Shown here: one piece after another, positions 21,676 to 30,721 of the stretch
Position numbering within the stretch: the first letter of the stretch is position 1
How the letters are laid out: each line of letters starts with the position of its first letter
Assembly (NCBI GenBank): GCA_024711345.1
Contig: JANJTA010000039.1
Location: 1 to 32,421 of the forward strand
Source: Rhodanobacter sp.
Lineage (GTDB): Bacteria > Pseudomonadota > Gammaproteobacteria > Xanthomonadales > Rhodanobacteraceae
Length of the DNA stretch: 32,421 bases
Reading direction: 5' to 3'
Position numbers and translations under genes: made by a program
The notes under the pieces: generated by a model
Database searches by the model: none
What the model saw: only the letters and a program-made list of their open reading frames with translations
Told to the model about the DNA's origin: nothing

Positions 21676-23985
21676 ATGGCGTTGAACATCGCGAACGAAC
21701 GGCTGCGCAACCTGCGCGTCGACTGGCGTGATCTGCTGCCGCTGGCCGGCGGCACCGCGTTGCTGCTGCTGGGGCTGTTCTGCGCCTGGCAGACCTGGCT
21801 GATCGCCGACGAGGGCAATGCGGTGCGCCGCGTGCACCAGGCCCAGGACGAGGCCGTGCAGGCGCTGACGGCGGAGATCGCCAGCCAGCGCGGCGCGGTC
21901 GAAAAAGTGCTGGCCGGCGTGGACCCGGCGACCTTGCTCAGCGACCCGGCTCAATCCGCCGCGGCGCTGCGCCAGCAGTTGCCGCAGGCAAAGAAGCTGG
22001 AGCTGTACAGCGGCGACCTCACCGAGGTGCTCAAGGCCAATTACCGCGAGTTCGGCTACGCCAAGGCGGCGCAGCTGATGGCCGCGCAGAGCGCGGACGG
22101 GGTGCCGCCGGCGCAGAGCGTCTCCTACGGCAACGGCGACCGCCGGCTCAGCCTGGTGATTCCGCTGGGTCCGCCGCAGCAGGCCCAGGCCTGGGCCTGG
22201 GTCGAGCTGCCATTTGCGCCGCTGCGCCAGCGTTTCGAAGCGATTTCGCCGGCCGGTGGCCGGCTCGACCTGCGCCAGGGCGACGACCGCGGCTACGTGC
22301 AACTGCTCTCGCATGGCACCAGTTCGGCCGAGGCCGAGGCGGTCGGCAAGCCGGTCGCGGGCAGCGCGTTCAGCGTCGGCGCGGGCCTGCCCGGCGCGTT
22401 CATCGTGCTGCCGCGCTGGTGGCTGCTGAGCGGACTGCTGGCCGCGCTCGGCCTCGGCGGCGGCATCTATCTGCTGCGCCTGCGCCAGCGCTGGAAAGCG
22501 CAGCCGGCGGTCGAGGAAGCCGACGTGCCGCTGCCGGAGCGGCGCAGCACGCCGGTCCGGGCCAAGCCGGCGCAGCCGCCGGAGCCGCCGGCCACGGCGG
22601 TGGTCGGCGTGGATCCGAGCATCTTCCGTGCCTACGACGTGCGCGGCGTGGTCGGCAAGACGCTGAACGCGGACGTGGCGCACGCGCTCGGCCAGTCCAT
22701 CGGCACGCTGATGGCCGAGAAGGGTCTGCGCGAAATCGTGGTCGGGCGCGACGGCCGCCTGTCCGGGCCGGAGCTGGCCGGCGCGCTGGCCAACGGCCTG
22801 CGCGAAGCCGGCGTGGACGTGATCGACATCGGCGCGGTGCCCACCCCGGTGGTGTACTACGCCACCTACCGTTTCAACACCGGCTGCGGCGTGGCGGTCA
22901 CCGGCAGTCATAATCCACCGGACTACAACGGCTTCAAGATCGTGGTCGGTGGCCAGACGCTGTCCGAAGGGGCGATCCAGGACCTGTACCAGCGCATCGC
23001 CGGGGGGGCGCTGGCTAGCGGCGGTGGCGGCAACCTGCGCCAGGTCGACGTGGCGCCGGACTACATCGAGAAGATCGTCTCCGACGTGCTCGCCGAGCGC
23101 CGCCTGAAGGTGGTGGTGGATTGCGGCAACGGCATTCCCGGCGCGATCGCGCCGCAGGTGCTGGAAGGCGTCGGCGCCGAGGTGGTGCCGCTGTACTGCG
23201 ACGTCGACGGCACCTTCCCGAACCATCATCCGGACCCGTCCGACCCGCACAACCTGGAGGACCTGATCCTCGCCGTGAAGAGCAGCGGCGCCGACCTCGG
23301 CCTGGCCTTCGACGGCGACGGCGACCGTCTCGGCGTGGTCACCCGCACCGGCGAAATCGTCTACCCGGACCGCCTGCTGATGCTGTTCGCGCGCGACGTG
23401 CTGTCGCGCCAGCCCGGCGCCACGGTGATCTACGACGTGAAATGCACCAGCCACCTGAAGGGGCAGATCCTCGACGCCGGCGGCAGCCCGCTGATGTGGC
23501 GCACCGGACACTCGCTGATCAAGGCCAAGATGCGCGAGACCCAGGCCGAGCTGGCCGGCGAGATGAGCGGGCACTTCTTCTTCAAGGAACGCTGGTTCGG
23601 CTTCGACGACGGCATCTACGCCGCCGCGCGGCTGCTGGAGATCCTCGCCGGCGACCTGCAGGGGCGCAGTGCCGAGCAGATCTTCGCCACGCTGCCGAAG
23701 AGCGTCTCCACGCCCGAGCTGAAGGTCGAGCTGGCCGAGGGCGAGCACTACCGCTTCATGGACAAGTTGCGGCAGCAGGCAAGCTTCGAGGACGCCAGCC
23801 TGATCACCATCGACGGCGTGCGCGCGGACTGGCCGGACGGCTGGGGCCTGGTGCGCGCGTCGAACACCACGCCGGTGCTGGTGTTGCGCTTCGAGGCGGA
23901 CGACGCGGCAGCGCTGAAGCGCATCCAGCAGGTGTTCCGCCAGCAGCTGCTGGCCGTCGATCCGGGGCTGAAGCTGCCGTTCTAG
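21676..23985 (+). CDS. algC: Membrane-anchored phosphomannomutase/phosphoglucomutase (AlgC with N-terminal transmembrane module)
   Basis: This 769-aa protein has a C-terminal alpha-D-phosphohexomutase of normal size (about 310-769). The phosphoserine is S411 in VTGSHNPPDYNG, the metal loop is DGDGDR (546-551), the sugar loop is GEMSGHFFF and the phosphate loop is RASNTTPVL. It interconverts hexose 1- and 6-phosphates for LPS and exopolysaccharide precursors. The first 300 residues are extra: a membrane helix at about 21-43, a roughly 200-residue segment resembling an extracytoplasmic sensor region, a second helix at 245-268, then a Pro-rich linker. Predicted topology keeps the enzyme in the cytoplasm at the membrane. 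It is third in coaBC-dut-algC; the start is fixed by the first helix. Confidence 0.92.
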   Translation: MALNIANERLRNLRVDWRDLLPLAGGTALLLLGLFCAWQTWLIADEGNAVRRVHQAQDEAVQALTAEIASQRGAVEKVLAGVDPATLLSDPAQSAAALRQQLPQAKKLELYSGDLTEVLKANYREFGYAKAAQLMAAQSADGVPPAQSVSYGNGDRRLSLVIPLGPPQQAQAWAWVELPFAPLRQRFEAISPAGGRLDLRQGDDRGYVQLLSHGTSSAEAEAVGKPVAGSAFSVGAGLPGAFIVLPRWWLLSGLLAALGLGGGIYLLRLRQRWKAQPAVEEADVPLPERRSTPVRAKPAQPPEPPATAVVGVDPSIFRAYDVRGVVGKTLNADVAHALGQSIGTLMAEKGLREIVVGRDGRLSGPELAGALANGLREAGVDVIDIGAVPTPVVYYATYRFNTGCGVAVTGSHNPPDYNGFKIVVGGQTLSEGAIQDLYQRIAGGALASGGGGNLRQVDVAPDYIEKIVSDVLAERRLKVVVDCGNGIPGAIAPQVLEGVGAEVVPLYCDVDGTFPNHHPDPSDPHNLEDLILAVKSSGADLGLAFDGDGDRLGVVTRTGEIVYPDRLLMLFARDVLSRQPGATVIYDVKCTSHLKGQILDAGGSPLMWRTGHSLIKAKMRETQAELAGEMSGHFFFKERWFGFDDGIYAAARLLEILAGDLQGRSAEQIFATLPKSVSTPELKVELAEGEHYRFMDKLRQQASFEDASLITIDGVRADWPDGWGLVRASNTTPVLVLRFEADDAAALKRIQQVFRQQLLAVDPGLKLPF

Positions 23986-24042
23986 CGGTCTGCCGGCCGC
24001 TGCGCTGCGCGCAAACCGCGCTGCCGGCGCGGAGCCGCCGCG

Positions 24043-24687
24043 CTACTCCGCCGACTGGTTCTGCGCGGCCGCCCTGACTTCGCGGTAATGCGCCAACTGC
24101 TCGACCTGCTGCCGCTCGGTGTCGCTGCGCAGGGTCTGCTGGCGGCGCAGCGTGTCGCGCAGCGTGGCCACCACGTTGCGCTGCTGCGCGATGCTGTCGG
24201 CCAGGGGCTTGGGCACCGGGCTCTTGGCGTTCTCGAGATCGGCGGCGCGGCCGAGCAGGTCGGTCAACGCCTTCTCCTGGCTGCGCAGGTTGATCTGCGA
24301 GGTGTGGATCTGCTGGTCGATGATGTCCAGCGCCTGCTGCAGCGAAATCCGGTAGGAGTCTTCGTCCGGGTAGGCCAGCAGCATCTGCGCGTCGGCGTTC
24401 GCGCGTTCCTGCGCGGCGCGCTGCTGCGCGGCCTGTTCGGCGGCGAGCTTGGCGGCGGCGGCGCGTTCGGCGGCGGTCAACTGGCGTGGCACGCGCTGCA
24501 CCACCAGCCCGCGGTCGTTGACCAGCTCGTAGCCGTACTTCATGGCTTCGGCAGTCAGGCTGTCGCTGAAGTGCATCAGGCCCTGCCCGTCGTGCCACTT
24601 GTAGCGGACGTTGCCGGTGTTCTGGGCCTGCGTCGACAGGCTCGCGGCCAGCATGGCAACGGCGATGACGAGCAATGGTTTGCGCAT
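24043..24687 (-). CDS. Periplasmic DUF4124-type protein with coiled coil
   Basis: This 214-aa protein has a cleavable signal peptide (MRKPLLVIAVAMLAASLSTQAQ, cleavage near 22) and a short DUF4124-like domain (YKWHDGQGLMHFSDSLTAEA, about 29-70) with the usual aromatic-D-x-x-G-x-x-HFSD pattern. It continues into a long Ala/Gln/Glu/Arg-rich coiled coil (about 70-210). It is probably a structural or adaptor protein in the periplasm; the specific role is unknown. GAGAGG is 5 nt before the ATG and TATACT at 24708-24713 is a good -10. It is convergent with algC and downstream of pyrE. Confidence 0.8.
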   Translation of the reverse strand: MRKPLLVIAVAMLAASLSTQAQNTGNVRYKWHDGQGLMHFSDSLTAEAMKYGYELVNDRGLVVQRVPRQLTAAERAAAAKLAAEQAAQQRAAQERANADAQMLLAYPDEDSYRISLQQALDIIDQQIHTSQINLRSQEKALTDLLGRAADLENAKSPVPKPLADSIAQQRNVVATLRDTLRRQQTLRSDTERQQVEQLAHYREVRAAAQNQSAE

Positions 24688-24707
24688 GGATACCTCTCTC
24701 GTTGACC

Positions 24708-24713
24708 AGTATA
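24708..24713 (-). promoter_or_regulatory. -10 element (TATACT) for the DUF4124 gene
   Basis: A five-of-six match to TATAAT on the minus strand lies 20 nt before the ATG, predicting a leader of about 14 nt holding the ribosome site. No convincing -35 is present. Confidence 0.5.
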
Positions 24714-24804
24714 GCCAGCGCCGCCACGCTGCCTAGCTCCGTGGCGCGGGCAGCCGCTGCGAGTGTGACCGGGTTCGCTTGAGCCTGCCGGCGCCGGACC
24801 GCAC

Positions 24805-25452
24805 TCAGCGCCGGACGCCGTAGCGTTCGCGGTAGGCCAGCAGGCGGGCGTGCTCGGCAGCCAGCCGCGGCTGCTCGCCGGCATAGGCCAGCACGTCGTC
24901 GAGACCGGTGATCGCGATCACCGGAATGCCGTAGTCGGCGGCCACCTCTTGCGCGGCCGAGCGCTCGCCCTGTCCGCGCTCCTGCCGGTCCAGCGCGATC
25001 AGCACGCCGGCCGGGGTGGCGCCCTGGGCGCGGATCAACGCCAGCGACTCGCGCACCGCGGTGCCGGCGGTCATCACGTCGTCGACGATCAGCACGCGGC
25101 CCTTGAGCGGCGCACCGACCAGCACGCCGCCCTCGCCGTGGTCCTTGGCCTCCTTGCGGTTGTACGCCCACGGCAGGTCACGGCCGTGGCCGTCGGCCAG
25201 CGCGATGGCGGTGGCGGCGGCCAGTGCGATGCCCTTGTAGGCAGGCCCGAACAGCATGTCCACGGCGACGCCGGAGTTCACCAGCGCGGCGGCGTAGGCG
25301 CGACCGAGCTGGGCCAGCGCGGCGCCGGAATCGATCCGCCCCAGGTTGAAGAAGTACGGGCTGTGGCGGCCGGATTTCAGGGTGAACTCGCCGAAGCGCA
25401 GTACGTCGCGGCGCAGGGTGAGTTCGATGAAGTCGCGCTGGTAGTCGTGCAC
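24805..25452 (-). CDS. pyrE: Orotate phosphoribosyltransferase
   Basis: This 215-aa enzyme of pyrimidine synthesis joins orotate and PRPP to give OMP. The PRPP-binding loop is [16 protein letters not shown] (120-135). The lysines K26, K73, K100 and K103 and H105 ([12 protein letters not shown]) match those known to matter in the family. The start is a GTG at 25452 ([14 protein letters not shown]), where family homology begins; no in-frame ATG is suitable, and the 86 upstream codons run into the xth control region. It is divergent from xth. Confidence 0.95.
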   Translation of the reverse strand: MHDYQRDFIELTLRRDVLRFGEFTLKSGRHSPYFFNLGRIDSGAALAQLGRAYAAALVNSGVAVDMLFGPAYKGIALAAATAIALADGHGRDLPWAYNRKEAKDHGEGGVLVGAPLKGRVLIVDDVMTAGTAVRESLALIRAQGATPAGVLIALDRQERGQGERSAAQEVAADYGIPVIAITGLDDVLAYAGEQPRLAAEHARLLAYRERYGVRR

Positions 25453-25568
25453 GGCGGGTCTCGCAACGGGGGTAGTCGGCGCCGCGGTGGCGCGGCGGCA
25501 AGACCGCCATGGTACAGCCCTGCCCGGCGCCGTCGGCGCGCACCGACCGCGGAACGGGCCGGCATGGT

Positions 25569-25577
25569 TGCTATGAT
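25569..25577 (+). promoter_or_regulatory. Extended -10 promoter for xth-ampG (TGcTATGAT)
   Basis: TG-C-TATGAT ends 23 nt before the xth ATG, predicting a leader of about 17 nt that contains the GAGGAG ribosome site. It is one of the best promoter matches in the window. Confidence 0.55.
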
Positions 25578-25600
25578 GGCCCGCCGCCCGAGGAGTCCGC

Positions 25601-26371
25601 ATGCGCATCATCACCCTCAATGCCAACGGCATCCGCTCGGCCGCCAGCAAGGGCGTGTTCGACTGGCTGCGCCGCCAGCAGGCCGACGTGGTCTGCCTGC
25701 AGGAGACCAAGGCGCAGGAAGGCCAGCTCGCCGATGCGATGTTCCGCCCCGACGGCCATCATTGCTTCTACCGCGACGCCAGCAGCAAGAAGGGCTACTC
25801 CGGCGTGGCGATCTACGCCAAGCGCGAGCCCGACCAGGTGCTGACCGAACTGGGCTGGGACGCGTTCGACCACGAAGGCCGCTACATCGAGGCGCGCTTC
25901 GGCAAGCTCAGCGTGGTTTCGCTGTACCTTCCTTCCGGCTCCTCCGGTGACGAGCGCCAGCAGTTCAAGTTCAAGGCGATGGAGTGGATCACGCCGATCT
26001 TCGATGCCTGGTTGAACAGCGGCCGCGACTACGTGATCTGCGGCGACTGGAACATCGTGCACACCAGGAATGACATCAAGAACTGGTCGTCCAACCAGAA
26101 GAACTCCGGCTGCCTGCCGGAGGAACGCGCGTGGCTGGACCTGCTGTTCCGCGAGCGCGGCTGGGTGGACAGCTTCCGCGCGATCAAGCCGGAGGCGGTC
26201 GAGTACACCTGGTGGTCGAATCGCGGCCAGGCGCGTGCGAACAACGTGGGGTGGCGGATCGACTACCAGGCCGTCACGCCGGGCCTGCGCGAGCGCCTGA
26301 AAGCCTGCTCGATCTACCGCGACGAACGCTTCTCGGACCACGCGCCGTATACCGTCGACTATGCCGACTGA
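25601..26371 (+). CDS. xth: Exodeoxyribonuclease III / AP endonuclease
   Basis: This 256-aa exonuclease-endonuclease-phosphatase fold enzyme cuts DNA at abasic sites in base-excision repair. Catalytic groups are visible: N7 (LNANGIR), E35 (LQETKAQE), D149/N151 (GDWNIVHT) and the D246-H247 pair ([11 protein letters not shown]). The GDWN and WRID motifs are those of the XthA type. AGGAG precedes the ATG. The last 11 nt overlap the start of ampG, so the two are co-transcribed. Confidence 0.94.
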   Translation: MRIITLNANGIRSAASKGVFDWLRRQQADVVCLQETKAQEGQLADAMFRPDGHHCFYRDASSKKGYSGVAIYAKREPDQVLTELGWDAFDHEGRYIEARFGKLSVVSLYLPSGSSGDERQQFKFKAMEWITPIFDAWLNSGRDYVICGDWNIVHTRNDIKNWSSNQKNSGCLPEERAWLDLLFRERGWVDSFRAIKPEAVEYTWWSNRGQARANNVGWRIDYQAVTPGLRERLKACSIYRDERFSDHAPYTVDYAD

Positions 26372-27674
26372 GTCCGCGGCGCCGCGACCGGCCAAGCCGT
26401 CGGTATGGCGGGCGTTCGCCCAGCCGGCGGCGTGGACGATGGCGCTGTTCGGCTTCTCCTCCGGCTTGCCGTTCCTGCTGGTGGCCGGCACGCTGGCGTA
26501 CTGGCTGAAGGAAAACGGCATCAAGCTGGCCGACATCACCATGATCGCCAGCGCCGGCATGACCTATGCGTTCAAGTTCGTGTGGGCGCCGCTGCTCGAT
26601 CACGCGCGGCTGCCCGGCTTCGCCCGCCTCGGCCAGCGCCGCGGCTGGCTGCTGTTCGCGCAGCTGGGCGTGGTGCTCGGCCTGCTGGCGATGGCCGCGC
26701 TGACCCCGCGGCAGCTGACCCCGTTCGTGGCGGCCACCGTGCTGGTGGCGTTCTTCGGCGCCACCCAGGACATCGCGGTGGACGCCTACCGCATCGAGAT
26801 CGCGCCGATCGAGGCACAGGGCGCGCTGGTGGCCACCTACTCGCTCGGCTATCGCATCGGCCTGCTGCTGGCCGGCGCGGTGGCGCTGATCCTGGCCGAC
26901 CACCTGCCGTGGCGGCTGGTCTACGTGCTGATGGCGCTGGCGATGCTGGTGCCGGTGGCGACCACGCTGATCGCGCGCGAACCGGACGTGCTGCGGGTGC
27001 GTGCCACGCGCTGGCGCGAGGCGATGCGCGAGAGCGTGATCGACCCCTTCACCGATTTCTTCCGCCGCTACGGCTGGGCGCTGGCCGGCGTGACGCTGCT
27101 GTTCCTGCTGCTGTTCAAGATGCCCGAGCAGGCCACCATCGGCGGCATCATGAGCCCGTTCTACCGCGACATGGGTTTTTCCAAGACCGAGATCGGCACC
27201 ATCACCAAGATCTACGGCATCTGGATCGGCATCGTCGGCGTGTTCATCGGCGGCGCCATGGTGGCGCGCTGGGGCGCGTGGCGCCCGCTCGGCGTCACCA
27301 TCGTGCTGTGCGGCTGCAGCAACCTGCTGTACCTGCTGCTGATCGCCCACCCCGGCAACCTGCTGGTGCTGACCCTGGTGATCTCCGGCGAGAACCTCAC
27401 GCTCGGCATGCTGGGGCCGCCGACCGTGGCGTTCCTGTCCTCGCTGGTCAACCGCCAGCACACCGCCACGCAGTACGCGTTGCTGAGTTCGCTGGTCAAC
27501 CTGCCCGGCAAGCTGCTCGGTTTTTTTGCCGGCGGCATCGCCACCGCCACCGGCTACGGCGGCTACTTCGTCATCACGGTGCTGGCCGTGCTGCCGTCGA
27601 TGCTGCTGTTCGCCGGCCTGTGGCGCCACTTCCGCGGCGAGGAGCGTGCTCGGACGGCGGCAGGCGCCGCCTAG
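26361..27674 (+). CDS. ampG: AmpG-family muropeptide permease (MFS)
   Basis: This 437-aa inner-membrane major-facilitator protein has about 12 hydrophobic helices. AmpG carries GlcNAc-1,6-anhydro-MurNAc peptides into the cytoplasm for cell-wall recycling. Family signs include the N-terminal FGFSSGLPFLLVAGTLAYWL, FVWAPLLDH, GATQDIAVDAYR and GYRIGLLLAG. The start at 26361 lies inside the 3' end of xth. No beta-lactamase or AmpR gene is beside it, but anmK and mepM lie 0.5-3 kb away, which supports a recycling role. A 9-bp hairpin encloses its stop codon. Confidence 0.92.
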   Translation: MPTESAAPRPAKPSVWRAFAQPAAWTMALFGFSSGLPFLLVAGTLAYWLKENGIKLADITMIASAGMTYAFKFVWAPLLDHARLPGFARLGQRRGWLLFAQLGVVLGLLAMAALTPRQLTPFVAATVLVAFFGATQDIAVDAYRIEIAPIEAQGALVATYSLGYRIGLLLAGAVALILADHLPWRLVYVLMALAMLVPVATTLIAREPDVLRVRATRWREAMRESVIDPFTDFFRRYGWALAGVTLLFLLLFKMPEQATIGGIMSPFYRDMGFSKTEIGTITKIYGIWIGIVGVFIGGAMVARWGAWRPLGVTIVLCGCSNLLYLLLIAHPGNLLVLTLVISGENLTLGMLGPPTVAFLSSLVNRQHTATQYALLSSLVNLPGKLLGFFAGGIATATGYGGYFVITVLAVLPSMLLFAGLWRHFRGEERARTAAGAA

Positions 27675-27686
27675 GCTGCCGTCCGA
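27650..27686 (+). terminator. Hairpin enclosing the ampG stop codon
   Basis: TCGGACGGC at 27650-27658 pairs with GCCGTCCGA at 27678-27686; the TAG stop is in the loop, which itself has AGG...CCT. No T-run follows, so it is a stability element or a weak terminator. Confidence 0.4.
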
Positions 27687-27811
27687 CGCTGTGGCTGCGT
27701 TCACAACGTGATTGCCAAGTCGGCCACGGAATCGCCATCGTGACGTGTGGCGTGGCGGCAGTTGTGCAAGCATCGCTGGCACAGGGGCATGTGCAACATG
27801 GAGTGACGCTT

Positions 27812-28123
27812 ATGCCGGACATGGTCCTGCAGCATGTCGACAGCCTGCTCGTCGAACGGATCCGCTCGCTGGCGCGCGATCGCCAGTGTTCGGTCAACGA
27901 CATCATGTTGCATGCCTTGCGCTGCGGCCTGGGCATCTCGGCCGCGCAGCGCTGCAGCGAGAGCCTGCGCGACCCCGATGCGCTGACGGTACTCGACGGC
28001 GATTGGGGCGCAGCGGAACAGGGCGTGTTCCAGGAGGCGTTGCGTGCGCTGGCGCAGACCCGGCCGACCCAGCTGGCCCCGGAAAGCATCGGCTACGCCG
28101 GCGGCGCGACGGGCGCGGAATAG
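27812..28123 (+). CDS. Small ribbon-helix-helix-like hypothetical protein
   Basis: This 103-aa protein starts MPDMVLQHVDSLLVERIRSLARDRQCSVNDIMLHALRCGL. A short strand followed by two amphipathic helices is the pattern of an RHH (CopG/MetJ-type) DNA-binding or antitoxin-like domain. The second half (VLDGDWGAAEQGVFQEALRALAQ) is acidic and helical. GGAG lies 8 nt before the ATG. No toxin-like gene is adjacent. Its last 31 nt overlap the 3' end of anmK in antiparallel orientation. The RHH reading is by eye only; a general conserved hypothetical is the safe call. Confidence 0.65.
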   Translation: MPDMVLQHVDSLLVERIRSLARDRQCSVNDIMLHALRCGLGISAAQRCSESLRDPDALTVLDGDWGAAEQGVFQEALRALAQTRPTQLAPESIGYAGGATGAE

Positions 28124-29223
28124 AGCGCGCCCAGCACCCGTGGGCCGCGTGCGCCGGTGACCGCCGGCAAGTTGCCGGGCAGGCCGAGCAGGCGCTGGCG
28201 CGCCAGCCAGGCGAACGCGGTGGCCTCGAGGAAGTCGGGGTCGATGCCGAAGCGCGACGTGCTCTGCAGCACGCGCGGCGCCAGCAATTCGCCCAGCCGC
28301 CGCATCAGCGCGCCGTTGTGCACGCCGCCGCCGCAGGCCAGCACTTCTTCCGCTTGCGGCGCATGTTGCGCGATCGCCGCGGCCACGCTGCGCGCGGTGA
28401 GTTCCAGCAAGGTCGCCTGCACGTCGGCGGGGTCAAGTGCGGCCAGCGGAGCATGCGCGGCCAGCCAGTCGAGGTGGAAGTATTCGCGGCCGGTGCTCTT
28501 TGGTGGCGGCAGCGCGAAGTAGGGATCGGCCAGCAGAACGTCGAGCAGACCGGTGTCGACGCGGCCGCTGGCGGCGTACGTGCCGTCGCGATCGAACGGC
28601 TCGCCGTGCTGGCGCAGATGCCAGGCATCGAGCAGGCCGTTGGCCGGACCGGTGTCGAAACCGGACACGCGCCCATCGGCAGCGAGCACGGTGATGTTGG
28701 CGATGCCGCCGAGGTTCAACACCACCCGCGCATGTCCCGGTCGCGCCAGCAGCATCGCATGCAGCGCGGGCAGCAGCGGCGCGCCCTGCCCGCCCGCGGC
28801 GACATCGGCACGGCGAAAATCCGCCACCACGTCGATGCCGCAGCGCTCGGCGATCACGCTCGGGTCGCCGAGCTGCAGGGTGAACGGGTATTCGCCGGTG
28901 GGGCGATGGCGCAGCGTCTGGCCGTGCGAGCCGATCGCGCGGACGGCCGCGGCGGGCGTGCCGCTGCGTTCGAGCAGCTGCAGCGCGGCGTCGGCGAAGC
29001 AGTGGCCGATCTGGACGTCCAGCCGTCCGAACGCATCAAGGTCGAGCGCGGTCTCGCCCTGGGCCAGCGCAAGCATGCGCCCGCGCAGATCGGCCGGCCA
29101 GGGATGCGAGTGACTGCCCTGCAGCTGCGGCACGCCCCGGCTGAAGCTGACCAGCACGGCGTCGATGCTGTCGGCACTGGTGCCGGAGATCAGTCCGAGG
29201 TACAGCGCCGAGGCGTCGTCCAC
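28093..29223 (-). CDS. anmK: Anhydro-N-acetylmuramic acid kinase
   Basis: This 376-aa kinase turns 1,6-anhydro-MurNAc, recovered from imported muropeptides, into MurNAc-6-phosphate. Family motifs are LISGTSADSIDAVL (10-24), GSHGQTLRHRP (98-108), ADFRRADVAAGGQGAPL (134-150), LNLGGIANITVL and GFDTGPANGLLDAW with the likely catalytic D190. The usual GTSxDGID glycine is serine here, and GPGN is GPAN; both are mild changes. The start codon is GTG at 29223, 13 nt after the mepM stop, so it is the second gene of a mepM-anmK operon. Its 3' end overlaps the convergent small gene. Confidence 0.93.
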   Translation of the reverse strand: MDDASALYLGLISGTSADSIDAVLVSFSRGVPQLQGSHSHPWPADLRGRMLALAQGETALDLDAFGRLDVQIGHCFADAALQLLERSGTPAAAVRAIGSHGQTLRHRPTGEYPFTLQLGDPSVIAERCGIDVVADFRRADVAAGGQGAPLLPALHAMLLARPGHARVVLNLGGIANITVLAADGRVSGFDTGPANGLLDAWHLRQHGEPFDRDGTYAASGRVDTGLLDVLLADPYFALPPPKSTGREYFHLDWLAAHAPLAALDPADVQATLLELTARSVAAAIAQHAPQAEEVLACGGGVHNGALMRRLGELLAPRVLQSTSRFGIDPDFLEATAFAWLARQRLLGLPGNLPAVTGARGPRVLGALYSAPVAPPA

Positions 29224-29236
29224 GCGCGACGGGCGT

Positions 29237-30682
29237 TCAGTTGTCGTGGTTGGCGCGGACGTTGGCGCGCGCCAGCTTGATGCGGGAGTCCAGTTCGGTC
29301 AGCCGCGCTAACTGGGGCTTCACCACCTCGGCCTTGAAGCGCGCCATCTGGGCCGCCGGCAGTGGCTCGGGCTTCGGCAGCGTCACGGTCTGCGGGTTGC
29401 GCTGCACGCCGTTGACGCGGAACTCGTAGTGCAGGTGGGGGCCGGTGGCCAGGCCGGTCATGCCGACGTAGCCGATCACTTCGCCCTGGCGCACCCGCTC
29501 GCCCACCCGCTGGCCCTTCACGAAACGCGACATGTGGCCGTAGGCGGTGCTGATGCTGTTGTTGTGCTGGATCACCACGAAGTTGCCGTAGCCGCGTTCC
29601 CAGCCGTGGTACTTGATCACGCCATCCCCCGCCGCGTGGATCGGGGTGCCGCTGGGGGCGGCGTAGTCCACGCCCTTGTGCGCGCGCATGCGGCCGAGGA
29701 TCGGGTGCAGGCGCGCCGCGGTGAACTGCGAGGAGATGCGGGTGAAGTCGACCGGGATGCGCAGGAACGACTTCTGGATCGGCCGGCCATCCTCGCTGTA
29801 CCAGCCGTAGCTGCCGTCGGCTTTCTTGAAGCGGTAGGCGGTGTAGCGCTTGCCCTGGTTGACGAATTCCGCGGCGATGATGTTGCCCTGGCCGTAGCGC
29901 ACGCCGTCGCGGTAGATGTCGTCGTAGATCACCGTGAAGCTGTCGCCGACGCGCAGGTCCTGCACGAAATCGATGTCGTACTTGAACAGGTCGGCAAGCT
30001 TGCCCACCATCGCCGCGTCCATGCCGGCCTGGTCGCCGGCAGCGTACAGGCTGCTACGGATCACGCCGTGCGCCACCTGTTCGCGCAGGTCCATGTCGCG
30101 CTGCTGGATGGCGACAGTGGGCTGCGCGCCGTCGAGGCGGATGGTGGCGCGGCTGGCCTGGTCCTGGTCGAAGCGGAAGCCCTTGAGGCTGCCATCGCTG
30201 CCGAGCAGGAAATCGAACTCCTGGCCCGGACGGATGTTGTGCAAGGCGGTCTTCGCGCTGCCGGCCGCATCCATCACCTTCTGCAGGTCGGTCATGCCGA
30301 GGCCGCGTGCGGTGAAGATGTCCGACAACGTTTGCCCCGGTTGCACCCGGACCACCTGCCAGTCGTCCACGGTCGCGGCGGTGAAATTGGCCGGCGTGAT
30401 CTTCGGCAGCGCCAGCGGCAACAGTGCGTGCACTTCCGGCGTCGGCGCAGGGCGCATCGCGCTGGCCCAGGCGGGCATGATGAAGCCGGACAGCAAGGTG
30501 ATCAGCAACGCCGTGCCGGCAAGCACCAGGCGCTCGCGCTGCCAGCGGATCGGCTCGATTTCGCCCGAACGATTGAACGACCAGTGGGCGCAGCGCGCGT
30601 AGAAATGAGAGTGCCGGCGTTGCGCCCTGCGACAGATGGCCTGCTTGCGGGTTTGCCGCGCCCCCTGCTTTTCTTCTGCCAT
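29237..30682 (-). CDS. mepM: M23-family peptidoglycan DD-endopeptidase (MepM/YebA-like)
   Basis: This 481-aa membrane-anchored hydrolase cuts cross-links to allow wall growth. A basic cytoplasmic N-terminus (1-50) precedes one membrane helix (about 52-74). An OapA/LysM-like region follows (about 105-160, VQPGQTLSDIFTARGL), then the Csd3/OapB-like middle domain (180-310) and a LytM catalytic domain (about 325-430). Zinc ligands are H335 and D339 (HKGVDYAAPSGTP) and H418 (GPHLHYEF), with H383 as catalytic histidine. All are intact, so it is probably active. It is co-transcribed with anmK, divergent from tyrS and has a good sigma-70-type promoter. Confidence 0.93.
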   Translation of the reverse strand: MAEEKQGARQTRKQAICRRAQRRHSHFYARCAHWSFNRSGEIEPIRWQRERLVLAGTALLITLLSGFIMPAWASAMRPAPTPEVHALLPLALPKITPANFTAATVDDWQVVRVQPGQTLSDIFTARGLGMTDLQKVMDAAGSAKTALHNIRPGQEFDFLLGSDGSLKGFRFDQDQASRATIRLDGAQPTVAIQQRDMDLREQVAHGVIRSSLYAAGDQAGMDAAMVGKLADLFKYDIDFVQDLRVGDSFTVIYDDIYRDGVRYGQGNIIAAEFVNQGKRYTAYRFKKADGSYGWYSEDGRPIQKSFLRIPVDFTRISSQFTAARLHPILGRMRAHKGVDYAAPSGTPIHAAGDGVIKYHGWERGYGNFVVIQHNNSISTAYGHMSRFVKGQRVGERVRQGEVIGYVGMTGLATGPHLHYEFRVNGVQRNPQTVTLPKPEPLPAAQMARFKAEVVKPQLARLTELDSRIKLARANVRANHDN

Positions 30683-30721
30683 GCTGTTACGCCCGCGCTA
30701 CCAAGAAACAAAACTGCGCGT

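Noticed and set aside
21436..23748. Minus-strand open frame of 770 aa opposite algC
   Set aside because: Antisense shadow; composition (His, Gln, Arg, Val) is typical of reverse frames of GC-rich genes.
26274..27782. Minus-strand 502-aa frame opposite ampG
   Set aside because: His/Gln/Arg-rich antisense shadow; ampG has intact membrane helices and family motifs.
27812..28123. Toxin-antitoxin module based on the RHH-like protein
   Set aside because: No toxin-sized gene lies beside it; its neighbours are ampG and anmK.
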